This document shows positions 22,432 through 33,196 of a stretch of DNA of 64,000 nucleotides, piece after piece (the first letter of the stretch is position 1; every line of letters starts with the position of its first letter). Where the stretch lies: assembly GCA_963921935.1 (NCBI GenBank), contig OY998177.1, positions 24,079,926 through 24,143,925 of the forward strand, written 5' to 3'. Origin of the DNA: Galeruca laticollis (taxonomy: Eukaryota > Arthropoda > Insecta > Coleoptera > Chrysomelidae). A program made the translations under genes and the position numbers. The notes under the pieces are model-generated. The model was given only the letters and a program-made list of their open reading frames with translations. It made no database searches and was not told the DNA's origin.

Positions 22432-22770
22432 TATTTTTATCTAGTGATTTTCAGGACGGTCGACTGTTGTTGGGAGGCGCATTAGAGAAGTTTACGGAAT
22501 AAAAGGCACTTAATATATAATAGACCGCCTACCAACGGAAAAGTTTGGTTTACAATTTGAACTCGTGTTAGAACAGTGAAATAGTGAATAATAGTAAAAA
22601 GTAAAGTACTTATATAAAATAAGTCTGAGTAAATAAACACTGTATTTGATATAAATTAGTGAATAGTTAAGTAAAAAATAAAGTCTTGAAAAACACTCTA
22701 AATCTATTTCATTCGTATTTTTTGAAAAAAGTGGATATGTCTGGTTTTGGATGAACGATCTTCAAATAAT
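22427..22770. other. Unassigned AT-rich stretch
   Basis: No gene seen. It contains TTGTTGGGAGGCGC near 22467 and short repeats of the type agtgaatagt-agtaaaa. It could be an LTR fragment, but no partner copy is found in the window. Confidence 0.4.
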
Positions 22771-23060
22771 TCACGTGAATATTTGAAAGTTTACTTTCTG
22801 GTTTATAAGACATAAATCGAATGCAAAGCAATCATCAACATCTTCTGGTCTCAGGTAGGTTAATCCATATGTACGTTTAAGCAATTTTCCAACATCGGAA
22901 TCTTTATCTTTGTACTTTTGAATTGATCCAAGATTTAAAATTTTTGTATACCAAATTCGATGCAAATGAAATCGACAACCGTTAATTTTTATGTGAGGCC
23001 CAAGCAATCCGTTATGTATAGCCTTTTCAAAGTAAACATATACTTCGCCAGGTTCCAATG
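22771..23060 (-). pseudogene. MULE-type transposase fragment
   Basis: The reverse strand reads VYVYFEKAIHNGLLGPHIKI, NGCRFHLHRIWYTKILNLGS and a FGL-like block ending VDDCFAFDL. This order (Asp/Glu-containing EKAIHN, then CRFHLxQxWxRKIQxLG, then DCFAFDL) is what I know from MULE transposases with FLYWCH/SWIM partners in insects and other animals. Only about 95 residues of the catalytic region remain, with neither the N-terminal nor the zinc-finger part. The upstream residues of the open frame run into unrelated sequence. It abuts the truncated end of Gypsy-3. Confidence 0.65.
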
Positions 23061-23269
23061 GAATGTTGAATGGAGCAAAATCTTTGGATTTTGATGAGGC
23101 AAAAAGTTGTATGTAAGTATTAGAAAGTTTATTTGACAATAAACAATATAACTGTGGGATATAGTGTCAAATTTGTAGACCACGAATAGAAAACAATTGT
23201 AGAAATTACTTCATACAATATAAGAATGTACCGTCTTTGTACAAAACAACAATTTTGGACAAAATGCGA

Positions 23270-24196
23270 ATAGGCAGACTTGATGTCGAGAGTACTCAAC
23301 CAACGTGCATCGCGAAGTTTATCTAAAATATTTCTAACGAATGGAATGGGGTAAGCACCTGGAGTACTAACTGCATTTAGCCTTTCGTAATCAACACAAA
23401 ATCGCCATCGCCCATTTGACTTCTTCACCATGACAATAGGGAAACTCCACGGGCTTTTGGATGGATCAACGATATCATTCTTGAGCATCTCATCCAGTTC
23501 GATATTGACGTGTTTTTGTAAAGCTGGGGATATTGGATAGTATATCTGCTTAATCGGCGGGGAAGTCGTATTGATCACATGCTCCACTAACTGGGTGCGC
23601 CCCAATTTACCTTCCATTCCACTAAAAGCCTCATCCACAATCTTGTTCAACGTTTGAAGCTGATCGTCGGTTAAAGAGCTAGCATTTAAAAGTCCACTCG
23701 TATCCGTGGCATTGACCGTTTGACTCTGACGAAAACTCCATTCGCCTGCATATAAGTCCGGTATTATTCCCATATTTTTCCAAAAGTCGATGCCTAGTAT
23801 TAGCCTATGCGGTAAAAATGGGACGACTAAGACATTAACTGAACAAACGCGATCTCTTAGCTGGATTGGAGCCAGAAATGAACCGATACTCTGGCAGGAA
23901 TGACCATTGGCAACTGTACACATCGTCGGGTTCTGACAGTCTAACTTACAGATGCTTGCCAAAGTTTCCCAACCTGGACCTCCAAGTATTGTTCTAGTTG
24001 CTCCACTGTCCAATAATCCCAAAAATTCTTTACCAATGATGCTGACCTTCCAATATGGTCGTTGGTCACCTCGGGCGTGTGCTTTGACATAATTTAAGAT
24101 GGCAATATCATTATTGTTATTGGTCGAAGGATACAAATTCACACCCTCCTCCAGCCGACCTACTGAGAAGGAGTTTGAAAGTTTTTTCGACTGCAA
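23270..24196 (-). pseudogene. Gypsy-3 protease and N-terminal RT
   Basis: The protease shows GLLDSGATRTILGGPGWE and LILGIDFWKNMGI. RT follows with ELDEMLKNDIVDPSKSPWSF, PIVMVKKSNGRWRFCVDYER and WLSTLDIKSAYSH, then homology stops abruptly near 23270 and the frame runs into unrelated residues to 23129. The YxDD block is absent. The protease and the FCVDYERLN/PIPFVRNILDKL style place it in a different gypsy lineage from Gypsy-1 and Gypsy-2. Confidence 0.9.
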
Positions 24197-25803
24197 TTAG
24201 AACACGACGCGCTCACTACATTGGGCTTACCACATCGAAAACAGAAAGCTCTTTTAGGTTTGTGACATTTTCTAAACCGATGACCTACCTCATGGCAATT
24301 CCAACATGTTGGGCCATTTTTAGTTTCAACGACATATATGCCAGTCGATGCTTGATCATTAGTGACAATGGTAGTGATAGAGCTCGATGGCTTCCTATAT
24401 CCCAATTCCGATTCCAAAATATGTTTTGCGTTAGTAGGTGGGTGACAGAATTTCTGTGTTCTATATTCTGTTTCCTCTATCATCTTAGCCAATCGTATTG
24501 AAGTTGCCATTGAATCAACAAGATATGTTGAAATCTGACGTTGAATATATGGCAAGAGATTACGTTTGATAATCTGTACCTGCGAGTATTCGGAGGTTAG
24601 ATCTGAAAGTTTTCTAAATAAACTTTCCATAACGGAAACGAAGTTGATAACTTTTTCTTGACTACCCTGCGTACGATGACGAATCTCGTCCCACAGGGAG
24701 AATTCGTAATCATGCGGCAAAAAATCTAAACGAAGTTTTTGGAGAAGTTCATCTCACGAGTTGAATGTACCCATCCTAAACCACAAAAGAGCCTCCTTCG
24801 AGAAGAGCTCTGGAGCAGACTGAAGTAATCTATCTTTAGATACACCACGTGACATACGCAATTCTTCAATCCTTTCCAGAAAACTCGCCACACTAGAGGA
24901 ACCATCAAATTTAAGGGGCCATCTCGAAACGTCTGCAAAACTATGATATTGCAAGTTAGTTCCAGATTGTTCCGGTGTTACATTAGGACAAGAAACCGGT
25001 TGAATGAAACTCACCATGACATTTTCCCCAAACGCGGGAAGACTAGGATTGTTGTAATTGACAGGTGGTTGATTAGCTTGAAAATTACTGTTGAGAGCTG
25101 TTGGTTGTATTGGAGCTTGTGTTCTATTAGAGTGAACAAAATTGTTGGTATTTTGTGCGGAGTTAGCATTATTAGTGCCCGATTTATTTTCGAATAAATC
25201 GCGCAACGTCGAGACCCTTAATGGTCCATGAAGAACTCTAGCGTCCACATCACTCCTAAGCTCAGGCTCAACGCCAATAATTTCATTTGACTTTGTTGAA
25301 ATAACTCGCCTGGAATTATGTAAAATCTGCGGTAGTAATGGATTCGGGCTATCAATTAAAGAAATATTATCGAGTTGGGTGTCGAGACATTGCCCCTGAT
25401 TTCCCGTTTCATTATAAATACGTTGTAGTTTACCATGTAATTTCTGGCATAATATTTTTAAGCTTTCTACTTTTCCTAGCAAATCTCCCTTACCATTAAT
25501 CCTAGTTAACCTAGTCCTAACATGAATCAATCGGGAACCAATTCTTTTAAAATCATTCAACCTGTTATTACAATTAAAGTCATCTATCTCCTCACTTAAG
25601 TCTGAAAGTTTATAATCACAGGTAAATAATTCTCCATTAACATCTAAGTTGACAGAAGACGGTGGTTCTCTCGCCCCGTCTCGCTCTTACCTAAAGGCTT
25701 CACTTAATAAAGCCCGTTTTTGGGTTACATTACCAGTTATAGGATAACCCCGAATTAACAGTTCATATGTTATTTCATCTCCTAAAAGACGATTTATTTT
25801 CAT
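24160..25803 (-). pseudogene. Gypsy-3 gag with zinc knuckles
   Basis: One continuous frame with two internal stops, TAA at about 25687-25689 and TGA at 24754-24756. The second sits where relatives have Trp (NS-stop-DELLQKL). The N-terminus at 25803 (MKINRLLGDEITYELLIRGY, then QKRALLSEAF) looks like a SAP-like helix pair. A coiled coil and an Asn/Pro-rich linker follow. The capsid domain begins WPLKFDGSSSVASFLERIEE and contains EALLWFRMGTF and IQRQISTYLVDSM. Two CCHC-type knuckles end the protein, CWNCHEVGHRFRKC and CFRCGKPNVVSASC. Its 3' end overlaps pol by 37 bp in a different phase, suggesting a programmed frameshift. Confidence 0.86.
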
Positions 25804-26800
25804 TTTTATGTTGTAGAAAACTAAAGATTATTAGAATCAACAGTGAACGCTGTTGAACCCCACCGCAACGTAATTCCAAAAAAAGGAAAAAAAAACACGA
25901 GCACCTATACCTAAATTTCAGAAGTAATTCCAGAAAATTATGAGTTTACCATCCCACTTAAAAATCGCTTAAGCATCAGTGATTTAAAGAAAATTTTCTT
26001 GGAAACGTGGACCGCAAAAAAAGTCTAATTATGTTAAGCACAATAATAATGCCGATACTTTAATCTAATATTTACTAATACCTATAAAAACAGTGGTCCA
26101 AAGAAATACCACAGTACTAAAGTACAAACAATTACTAGGTTTCAATCACATAACCAACATATGATTGTTTATGAAAGTGTATTAACTATACCTACTGGTA
26201 GATTTGAATCTCCCTTATATGAATCAATGAATTATCGTATTCGTCAACCTATTTCAAAAGTAAACAAAGAGAACAAACTGGTTTCTTTTATCAAGTTAAT
26301 CTAAGTGCCGAATATCAAATTAAATATTAATTCAAAGTAAAAAAAGTAATTAGGTGCTCGTTATCTCTCAAATGGTACTATTTCCCACGACAAAATATAA
26401 TATGTATTTATTTTTCAAACACTGCTTCAAATTTTAGTTCTTACTTTTAGGAATTAGAATTGAGCTTCCTTCAACTATTTAACTTGGTAGTAGAAAGGAT
26501 ATGAAATAAATAGCAATTTACTTTGCATCGGTAGTATCGAAACATTTTCAAATTCTTATGACGTAATAGCCATTCAACTGACTAAATTGAATCTGAACAC
26601 ATCTCCCAATAAAACAGCGAAATTTATAATGTAGCAATCAGTCCGTACATAAAGGTTATCTATGGCGATCAACTACACTACACTCAACTTGATACTAGAG
26701 TGAATTGTCAAAAGTCAAACTTCAAAATAAAATCAAAACAAAAGTGAAAATCTGTAACTGATGTATTTTGAATACTTCAAAGGACAAAGATATGCACTAA
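25804..26800 (-). other. Gypsy-3 leader region, no gene
   Basis: About 1 kb of AT-rich sequence between the putative primer site and gag. No open frame of note on either strand. It fits an untranslated leader, but part could be unrelated sequence. Confidence 0.45.
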
Positions 26801-26817
26801 GACACGTTGAGGCGCCA
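26801..26817 (-). promoter_or_regulatory. Gypsy-3 primer-binding site candidate
   Basis: Reverse strand TGGCGCCTCAACGTGTC, one or two bases away from the tRNA-Lys primer site TGGCGCCCAACGTGGGG. It is preceded on that strand by a G-run and TAATAAAAC, which would be the LTR end. Confidence 0.5.
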
Positions 26818-27033
26818 GTTTTATTACCCCCCTAGCTAGCTGAAGAAAAATGCTATGTGTTTTCGGTAGAGTAGGGGTGGGTAAATGTAAAGATGCAAGA
26901 ATGCTTTACAGTGTAAAAGTAATACTTTAATATCACCAATTGACTCTTATGATGTGATCAACAAAATAAATCAGTTACCCCAAATGGTACCAGTTGGTTT
27001 CCAACGAGTATGTATAAGCAAACTCATGTGATA
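26818..27033. other. Unassigned, possible Gypsy-3 5' LTR remnant
   Basis: Position relative to the primer site suggests LTR, but the length is unknown and there is no second copy in the window. Confidence 0.3.

Positions 27034-27083
<50 letters not shown>
27034..27083. repeat. (ATT)n microsatellite
   Basis: About 16 ATT/TTA trinucleotides without interruption. A reverse-strand frame through it reads as poly-Asn and is an artefact. Confidence 0.95.
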
Positions 27084-27084
<1 letters not shown>

Positions 27085-27929
27085 ATGTAAATGTCAAGTT
27101 TGTAGAGTCAGCAAGGCCAATAATTATTTGGAAAGATCTTACTTGATTGTCTAGTGCTTCTCCAATTAAGGGTAGAATTGCTGCCAAACAATATCAGCGT
27201 ATTTCCTGTGTGATTCAGTGCTGTAGAGATGGCTGACTGGTGGATAGGGATGCAGTTACGAAGTACAGATAAGGTAATGATGAAAGTTAGAAGAAGGTGG
27301 GAACTTAAAGGCCTAAAACAACAAAATCCTATGTCGCCTACCGTGAATCAGTTAGTCAGTTACAGTGTTTACTCACCGATGATGTTGTGTGGCCTAGATG
27401 GATGATTTTATTATTGGTTTAAATTTTCAAATCCTCTAAAGAGAGTGTTTTCATCAGCGAAATACAATTCAAAACAACTAAAAGTGTTTCTTTTCTTTTT
27501 AGGTATTAATCCTAGAAATCCTAGAATGTTAAGCTCTTGCTTAAAATCAGAAACCCAAAAGAAAGGATGTAAAAAAAACTCCAAAAAAAAGTTGAAATGT
27601 TGGAAGTTGAAATTCCACACCAAGGAATTTCAAATATATCACCTGACTAACCTTGAAACATACCTAATCATAGACTTATATGTGACATAAAACCAGATTA
27701 GATTATCAGAATTTAAGAACACAATTATAAGTTCCATGAAAATTTTATGTCAATTACTACCTATAACCTGTACTCATAAGCAATATAAACATTAAGAACA
27801 TTAGAAGAATATACTTTAAATAATCCATCTTAATCTGATTCAATTCTATTTATTAATTTTTTTATTCTGGCATGATCTGGCAAGTAATGTAACAAATAAA
27901 CTTAAGAACTGTTACTTTTAATTCGTAAC
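27084..27929. other. Unassigned stretch with no supported gene
   Basis: Short open frames near 27411-27690 on both strands overlap each other and show no known domain. The text aatcctctaaagagagtg near 27431 resembles the ends of Penelope-type elements and may belong to the fragment that follows. Confidence 0.4.
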
Positions 27930-28170
27930 AGCATACAGATTAAATCAACCAGATAAATCCCACTACGCAAAACATCTACTTGACACCAATCATTCATTGA
28001 CACCTAACACAAAACTAGAAGTGCTGCATATTGGTGAAAAGAAACAAGAACTGGATTTCCTTGAAGAATTGGAAATTAGAAGACATTTAAGAAACTCACC
28101 ATATGACGTTGTCAATGAACAGTTAAATCTAGGGAGTTCTCCACTAATAAACTGTCTTCTTAAGTGATAA
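27930..28170 (+). pseudogene. Penelope-like element C-terminal fragment 1
   Basis: Forward frame: YRLNQPDKSHYAKHLLDTNH, then SLTPNTKLEVLHIGEKKQE, LDFLEELEIRRHL and a short tail ending LLK-stop. This is the region after the GIY-YIG nuclease motif in Penelope-like proteins. It matches 62560-62790 closely. RT and the GIY-YIG core are missing here, so it is a 5'-truncated remnant. Confidence 0.72.
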
Positions 28171-28338
28171 TTGTAAAGATCCGCAGATATAGTTTTCCTG
28201 GTTTTCTATATCATTGCACAGTTATACTGATGTTAATTGGAAAAATGATATCCTGGATATCACCATAGGGCTCATAATATCTAAGCTTCAACATTTGTAA
28301 TATCACATCTTCTTCTTTTTTCTATAAACATATATTAA

Positions 28339-28545
28339 GTCAATCACAAGTTAGGTCACTTCTTGATCTAGCCAAAAATAACTACAAAACATCAGGTAGG
28401 CATTAAATGAAATGTAACTTCTGTCATTCTGACGATGATATTGATTTATCGAAACAATTGTCAATTTCTTAGAATTTTCAATAACTTTTATTATATTGTG
28501 GAATTAACTAGAAACCGTGAGTTTCATTTAAAACACCCACATTTC
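28339..28545 (+). repeat. Penelope-associated 200-bp repeat unit
   Basis: Matches, with few differences, the reverse complement of 36440-36637, and its second part matches 36637-36773. It contains CTGACGATGATATTGATT followed by TATCGAAAC, a hairpin-plus-CGAAAC arrangement seen at Penelope termini. Confidence 0.8.
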
Positions 28546-28589
28546 TGATAGTTTCATTCCAGGTTCATTCTCACGCATCTTTCCATCGC

Positions 28590-29600
28590 AAGTATTTGTG
28601 CCTAAAAGAAGCTCGGGGAGGAGCCTAACGATAATGAGTATGTAGTGCCAGGCCCAAATACTCCAGCGCCTGCTCCAGTGGTGGTTTTTGAACCATCCGT
28701 ATACCATCTAGTGGTGTTTTCTTTGAGAGTTTGAGTGGTGTATTCCCCTTTCCCAGTTTCTCCTCGTATTTAGCATCGTAGTGAAATACTTTCCGATACT
28801 TGCTTTTTTGATCATTTAGTCACTGGAAAAATTCGCTGATGAGATGTATTTTGTTAGAGAGGACCAAGCTCCCTGATTTTCAATACTCTCATTGCCTGAA
28901 CCTTCCTTAGATATTCTAATAATTGTCTCTTGGGCAGATCTTTCTATCACCAGATGTAGAGGTGAAAGATTGGTAATGATATCAAGTGCCCGAGTTGGTC
29001 ACGTTCTCATAGCTCCAGTGATGCACACTCAGGCAAGCCTCTGAACTTTGTCGAGGGTCTTCTTCGTGTTGTACTGACTTGCTTTCGTATGCCAAACTAT
29101 TGCCCCATACGTAATTGCTGGTCTCACAATCATGGCGTACATCCATCGCAGTATTTTTGGGTTATAGCCCCACCACTTAACAGCTAGATTTCAGCACGCC
29201 ATCAAAGCTCTCATTGCTTCACTAGCAGTTATTTCAACATGCTTATTCCACAGAAGCTTACAGTGTAGGGTTATCCCTGGATATTTAACTTCTGATTTCC
29301 ATTCTATGATTTTCTTGTTTAAGGATATGGGTTTCATGGCTGAAAGTGTTCTTTTCCGGGCAAATGGAATTAATATGGTCTTGTTTGGGATAATGTTCAG
29401 CCCCACTGACAATCACCATTGCTCAATGACTCTGAGACCCTTTTGTAATAAATCACACAAGGTGCTCTCGAACTTGCCTCTGACTATTAGAACTGTCATC
29501 AATATAGCCCATACATTCGAAACCAAGCTCCGTTATCCTGTAGAGCAACAATGCAAACAGAACGTTTTTTATGTCCACACATCTGGAATAAAACTTTTGG
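28590..29600 (-). pseudogene. LINE A' remnant (LOA/R1-like RT to RNase H)
   Basis: Degenerate reverse-strand coding sequence. In order: a YADD-like box read as CMGYIDDSS near 29500, IIPNKTILIPFARKRTLSAM and VKYPGITLHCKLLWNKH (29190-29400), LRWMYAMIVRPAITYGAIVW (29080-29150), LDIITNLSPLHLVIERSAQE near 28950, and an RNase H start WYTDGSKT-like motif near 28700. Many stops and frame changes. It is related to LINE A next door and to LINE B but clearly older. Confidence 0.8.
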
Positions 29601-29631
29601 TAAACATTGTTTTTGTTAGCCATCTTGTATT

Positions 29632-29644
29632 TCCACCAGCAGTT
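29632..29644. repeat. Target-site duplication of LINE A, 3' side
   Basis: TCCACCAGCAGTT, repeated exactly at 33184-33196 on the other side of LINE A. Confidence 0.88.
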
Positions 29645-29735
29645 TTTTTTAGTCAAGGGGGGGTTAGGGTTCAGATGCCCTAATTGTTGCCGCTCAGCCA
29701 TTGATTGGCTTACTGTGCACCCCCCCTCACAGGTA

Positions 29736-30773
29736 TTAAGCAGAGTCCCATCCTAAATTCTTAGCGAACATTGAGATACGTCGGACTATGTTTTCCTGCA
29801 TTCCCTCCTGATTTGTGCCTGGAGAAATATCTAGACAGGAGCCTCGCCTTCTGCACAGGGCAGGGCAATCGAAGACCACGTGCTTTGCGGTTTCCTCTGC
29901 TTCTCCACACAACCTACAATGGGGATTTGTTATTTCAATCCCCATTTTCTGTAGGTGTGCGTTGAATATCCAGTGGCCAGTTATGAATCCTACCACTTTT
30001 CGCAGTTCTTTCCTACCCATTCTAAAAGCATTTGCTGCGTAGGAATTCGATGGTCCTTTTAGCATTCTTTTGGATTGAGCATGCCCCGTGATTCTGTTCC
30101 AGCGCTTTTGGTGTTCAAGCGACACCCAGTTGGAAACGGTTTTTCGTACGGCGCTGTATGATACGCCATATGCTGGTTCTGGTCCCATGAGGGTGAGATA
30201 AGCTCCTTTCTTGGCACACTCATCAGCTCCCTCATTTCCAGCTACCCCTATGTGGCTTGGCACCCAAGTGAGAATTACTCTGTTGTCTTTTGCCAAGGTT
30301 TTCAAGGTATTGTGACAGTCCCACACTATCTTCGATGTATAGCTGTGGCTTGCTAAGGCCAAAAGGGCCGCCCCACTGTTTGTGCTCACATAGATGGTCT
30401 TTTTGTTGTATTTCCTGTCTATGCATGTTCTGCCGCATTCGATTAATGCAGCTATTTCTGCCTGAAATACGGTCGTCGTTTTGCCAAGGCAAACACTTAT
30501 GCTTTGCCTGGGTCTGACGCCGTAAACGCCTGCTCCTGTACCCGTTAGAGTCTTTGACCTGTCGGTGTACCAGGTGATACTGTTCAACATGCGTTGAGGT
30601 TCTCCCTGGGCCCATTCGGATCTGCCACTCAAGTTGACACCATATGGTATCTCAGTTTCCACGACCTTGGACATTCTGTCAGGTATTTCGATGATGTCGC
30701 ACCTCATGTTGTGGTGTATTTTAGTATGTTTCATAGCATGGTGCTTGCACCAGTTGCCATTGCACTGCATTCT
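29736..30773 (-). pseudogene. LINE A RNase H and C-terminal zinc motif
   Basis: RNase H begins ITWYTDRSKTLTGTGAGVYG, with the usual Gly of YTDGSKT changed to Arg. It continues VFQAEIAALIECGR (Glu) and VSTNSGAALLAL, where related enzymes have an Asp (SDSxAAL), so one catalytic residue appears lost. WVPSHIGVAGNEGADECAKK gives the last Asp block. The protein ends with the HCCC-like CRLCGEAEETAKHVVFDC motif and NLGWDSA-stop. RNase H downstream of RT supports an I/LOA/R1-type element rather than Jockey or RTE. Confidence 0.92.
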
Positions 30774-31649
30774 CTAAGCAGCCATTTTAGCCTCCCCCTG
30801 TATATAGAGATCTAATGGTGGGATGTTTAGCAATATTTCCAATGCTGCGGTTGGGGTGCCCCTCATGGCGCCTGTAATGCTCAGACACGCAGCTCGCTGC
30901 ACTTTAGAAAGCGTTTTGGCGGCTGTGCTTTGCTGAACTTTAGGCCACCATGCGATCGCACCATACACCATCATTGGCCTGATTACTCTGGTGTACAACC
31001 AGTTTACCATTGTCGGAGTTAGTCCCCAGGTGCACCCAATTGCTCGTCTCATCGTCATTAGCGTGATCTGAGAACGGCTTGTGGTGCTCGCTAGATGGCT
31101 GTTCCAGGTTAGCTTGTCATCTAACCAGATTCCTAGATATGTTGCCTCCCTGGCAACCTTTATCTGTTTGCCGAAGAGTTTTGGCGCACTAGTAATGTCT
31201 GCGATTCGCTGTTTTGTGAATGGTACCATGATGGTTTTCGAGGGATTTACAGACAGTCCCTCCGCATCACACCATATCTCCACTGCGGACATTGCCCTCT
31301 GCATTAGTTCCAGGCAGATGCCCACGTGTTTTCCCCGTATTAGAATGATGATGTCGTCAGCATATCCTTGAGCATACCACATCTGCTCGTTTAGTGAGAC
31401 AAGAAGGTCGTCGACTACTAGATTCCACAGCTTAGGTGACAAAACGCCTCCCTGTGGACATCCTCTTTCTGTCTTCACCTCTCTTGTGACTCCACACAGG
31501 GATGCTTGTGCTCTCCTGCTGCCTAGCATGTTCCCTATCCATCGGGTGATTGTCCTGTCTGTGCCTCTGGATTCCAGCTTTGACAATATTGAGCGAGTGC
31601 TCGTGTTGTCAAATGCTCCTTCGATATCCAGGAACACAGCCAGTGCAAC
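30774..31649 (-). pseudogene. LINE A RT palm and thumb
   Basis: Same phase as the preceding segment. It opens with the first catalytic block AVFLDIEGAFDNTSTRSILS, then CPQGGVLSPKLWNLVVDDLL and the intact GYADDIIILIRGKHVG box, followed by GLSVNPSKTIMVPFTKQRI and YLGIWLDDKLTWNSHL. A single TAG at 30774-30776 separates it from the RNase H segment. Apart from the two stops the RT motifs look intact. FLDIEGAFDN is characteristic of the LOA/R1 group. Confidence 0.93.
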
Positions 31650-33188
31650 TTATTTGCGGGTAATGGCTTGCTCTATCTTGCTCACCAAGCTATGTAAGGC
31701 TGTTTCGCAAGATTTGCCGCTTTGGTAGGCATGTTGGTTAGGGTGCAGCGGCATGTCGCCCAGCACCGTGACCCTCAAATGGCTATCTATCATCTTCTCT
31801 AGTGCCTTAAGAAGAAATGACAAGAGACTTATCGGACGATGAGCCTTTGCAGTATCGTAAGAGGGTCTTCCAGGTTTTGGTATGAATACCACCTTGGAGA
31901 TTTCCCACACCGTTGGTACAACTCCTGTGGCTAGGCTTGATCTGAACAGATTCACAAGTCTTGGAGTTATTATGTCGGCGCTTTTTTGGAGCAGTACAGG
32001 GTAGATTCCGTCCATTCCAGGCGCCTTGAAGGGATTGAAAGTTTGAATAGCCCATGTCACAGGCCCGTATGTGACTATGGACTTCGCACAAGTCCAGCTA
32101 TCACGAGTTGCCAGACCGCGGACAACTTGCCGTTCTTCTCTGACTTCGCTCGTTGCTTCGACTTGTATTTCGGTGGATCCCGTGAAGTGCGTACTTAGCA
32201 TTACTGCCAGTGTCTCCTCCGGTCCATCCGTGTGTGTGCCGTCTTCTTTGAGTACGGTCTCTGGAGTGTTAACTGGATTTTGAGCCATGACTCTATGGAG
32301 TTTTGCACAGTCAGAGACACTTTCGATGTCCTGGCAGAATTTTCTCCATGAGCTTCTTTTGGCTTTCCTCACTGCTTTATTGTATTCAGTGAGCACCTTC
32401 GTGTGACTGTCCCAATTTCCTGTGCGTTTGCACTGATTATACAGCCTTCGAACGTTCCTTCTCATCGATTCGAGCTTCCTGTTCCACCAACGTGCATTTC
32501 GGTTGGTCGTTCTGACCGTCTCAGGGCAGGTCTCGGTATATGAGTTCATTATGGCATTGTTAATGTCACAAGTCATTCTCTCAACCCCTTGCCCTGAGAC
32601 TGGGTCAAGTGAGGCTAGATTGGTTTCCAATTTCTTCCGAAATGCTTCCCAATCTGTGTTCCTTGGGTTTCTGTAAGTCTCTTTTTTATAGGTCGACTTA
32701 ATGGTGAAGGATATATAATTATGATCCGACGCTGAGGCTTCGTCTAATACCTCCCAGCCCTTAATTTTGCTAGTCACAAAGTGACTGGCCAAAGTTATGT
32801 CCAGAACCTCTTCCCTAAGCATATTCCTCCTTCTTTGTTTGAAAGTTGGCTTACGGCCCTGATTCAATAAAGTTAGATTCGACTCTATTAGATAATCAAT
32901 AAGGTACTCACCCCGTTTATTGGTGTTGGAGCTCCCCCAGGCCAGATGGTGGGCATTGGTGTCCATTCCCAGGATGAGGTGCTTCCCCGTCTCTGCTCCA
33001 TGTTCCACTATCCTCCTCATTTCCCTGGACGGAGGTGCTTCTGTGGAATCATATGGCAGATACACTGATGCAAGCAGGATTCTGATGTTTCCATCACCTG
33101 CCTGCAAGTGTACCTCAGTCACGGCAGTGTCCCTAGAACATAAATCCGATATTTTCAACATTTTGATGTTATTCCTGATAAAATCCAC
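31650..33188 (-). pseudogene. LINE A endonuclease and N-terminal RT
   Basis: The AP-type endonuclease is entered part-way. Visible parts are ASVYLPYDS, GKHLILGMDTNAHHLAWGSS (Asp/Asn catalytic pair), LLNQGRKPTFKQ, LDITLASHFV and the terminal SDHNYISF (Ser-Asp-His). RT follows: FNPFKAPGMDGIYPVLLQK, WEISKVVFIPKPGRPSYDTA, HRPISLLSFLLKALEKMID and HPNQHAYQSGKSCETALHSL. The apparent first codon is a GTG inside the target-site duplication, so it is not a real start. The frame ends at a TAA (31650-31652) and resumes in the same phase. Confidence 0.92.
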
Positions 33189-33196
33189 CAGCAGTT
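33184..33196. repeat. Target-site duplication of LINE A, 5' side
   Basis: TCCACCAGCAGTT, exact copy of 29632-29644. Confidence 0.88.

Larger units (their letters stand above)
23129..26817 (-). mobile_element. Gypsy-3: old, truncated gypsy-type element
   Basis: Reverse-strand element with a tRNA-Lys-like primer site near 26801-26817, a leader of about 1 kb, gag (25803-24160), protease and RT start (24196-23270). RT ends after the first catalytic Asp block; RNase H, integrase and 3' LTR are missing. Gag has two in-frame stops. The 5' LTR should lie beyond 26818, but I could not define it because no second copy exists. Confidence 0.8.
29645..33183 (-). mobile_element. LINE A: 5'-truncated LOA/R1-like non-LTR retrotransposon
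   Basis: About 3.5 kb on the reverse strand, encoding endonuclease, RT, RNase H and a terminal zinc motif in one frame. It ends in a short A-rich tail and is flanked by a 13-bp target-site duplication. Only two in-frame stops interrupt the 3453-nt coding region, so the copy is fairly young. The endonuclease N-terminus is missing, which is the usual 5' truncation of target-primed insertion. Confidence 0.93.

Noticed and set aside
26975..27187. Poly-Asn protein
   Set aside because: It is the (ATT)n microsatellite translated.
27411..27690. Overlapping frames on both strands
   Set aside because: Both short, low complexity, no domain; coding is not supported.
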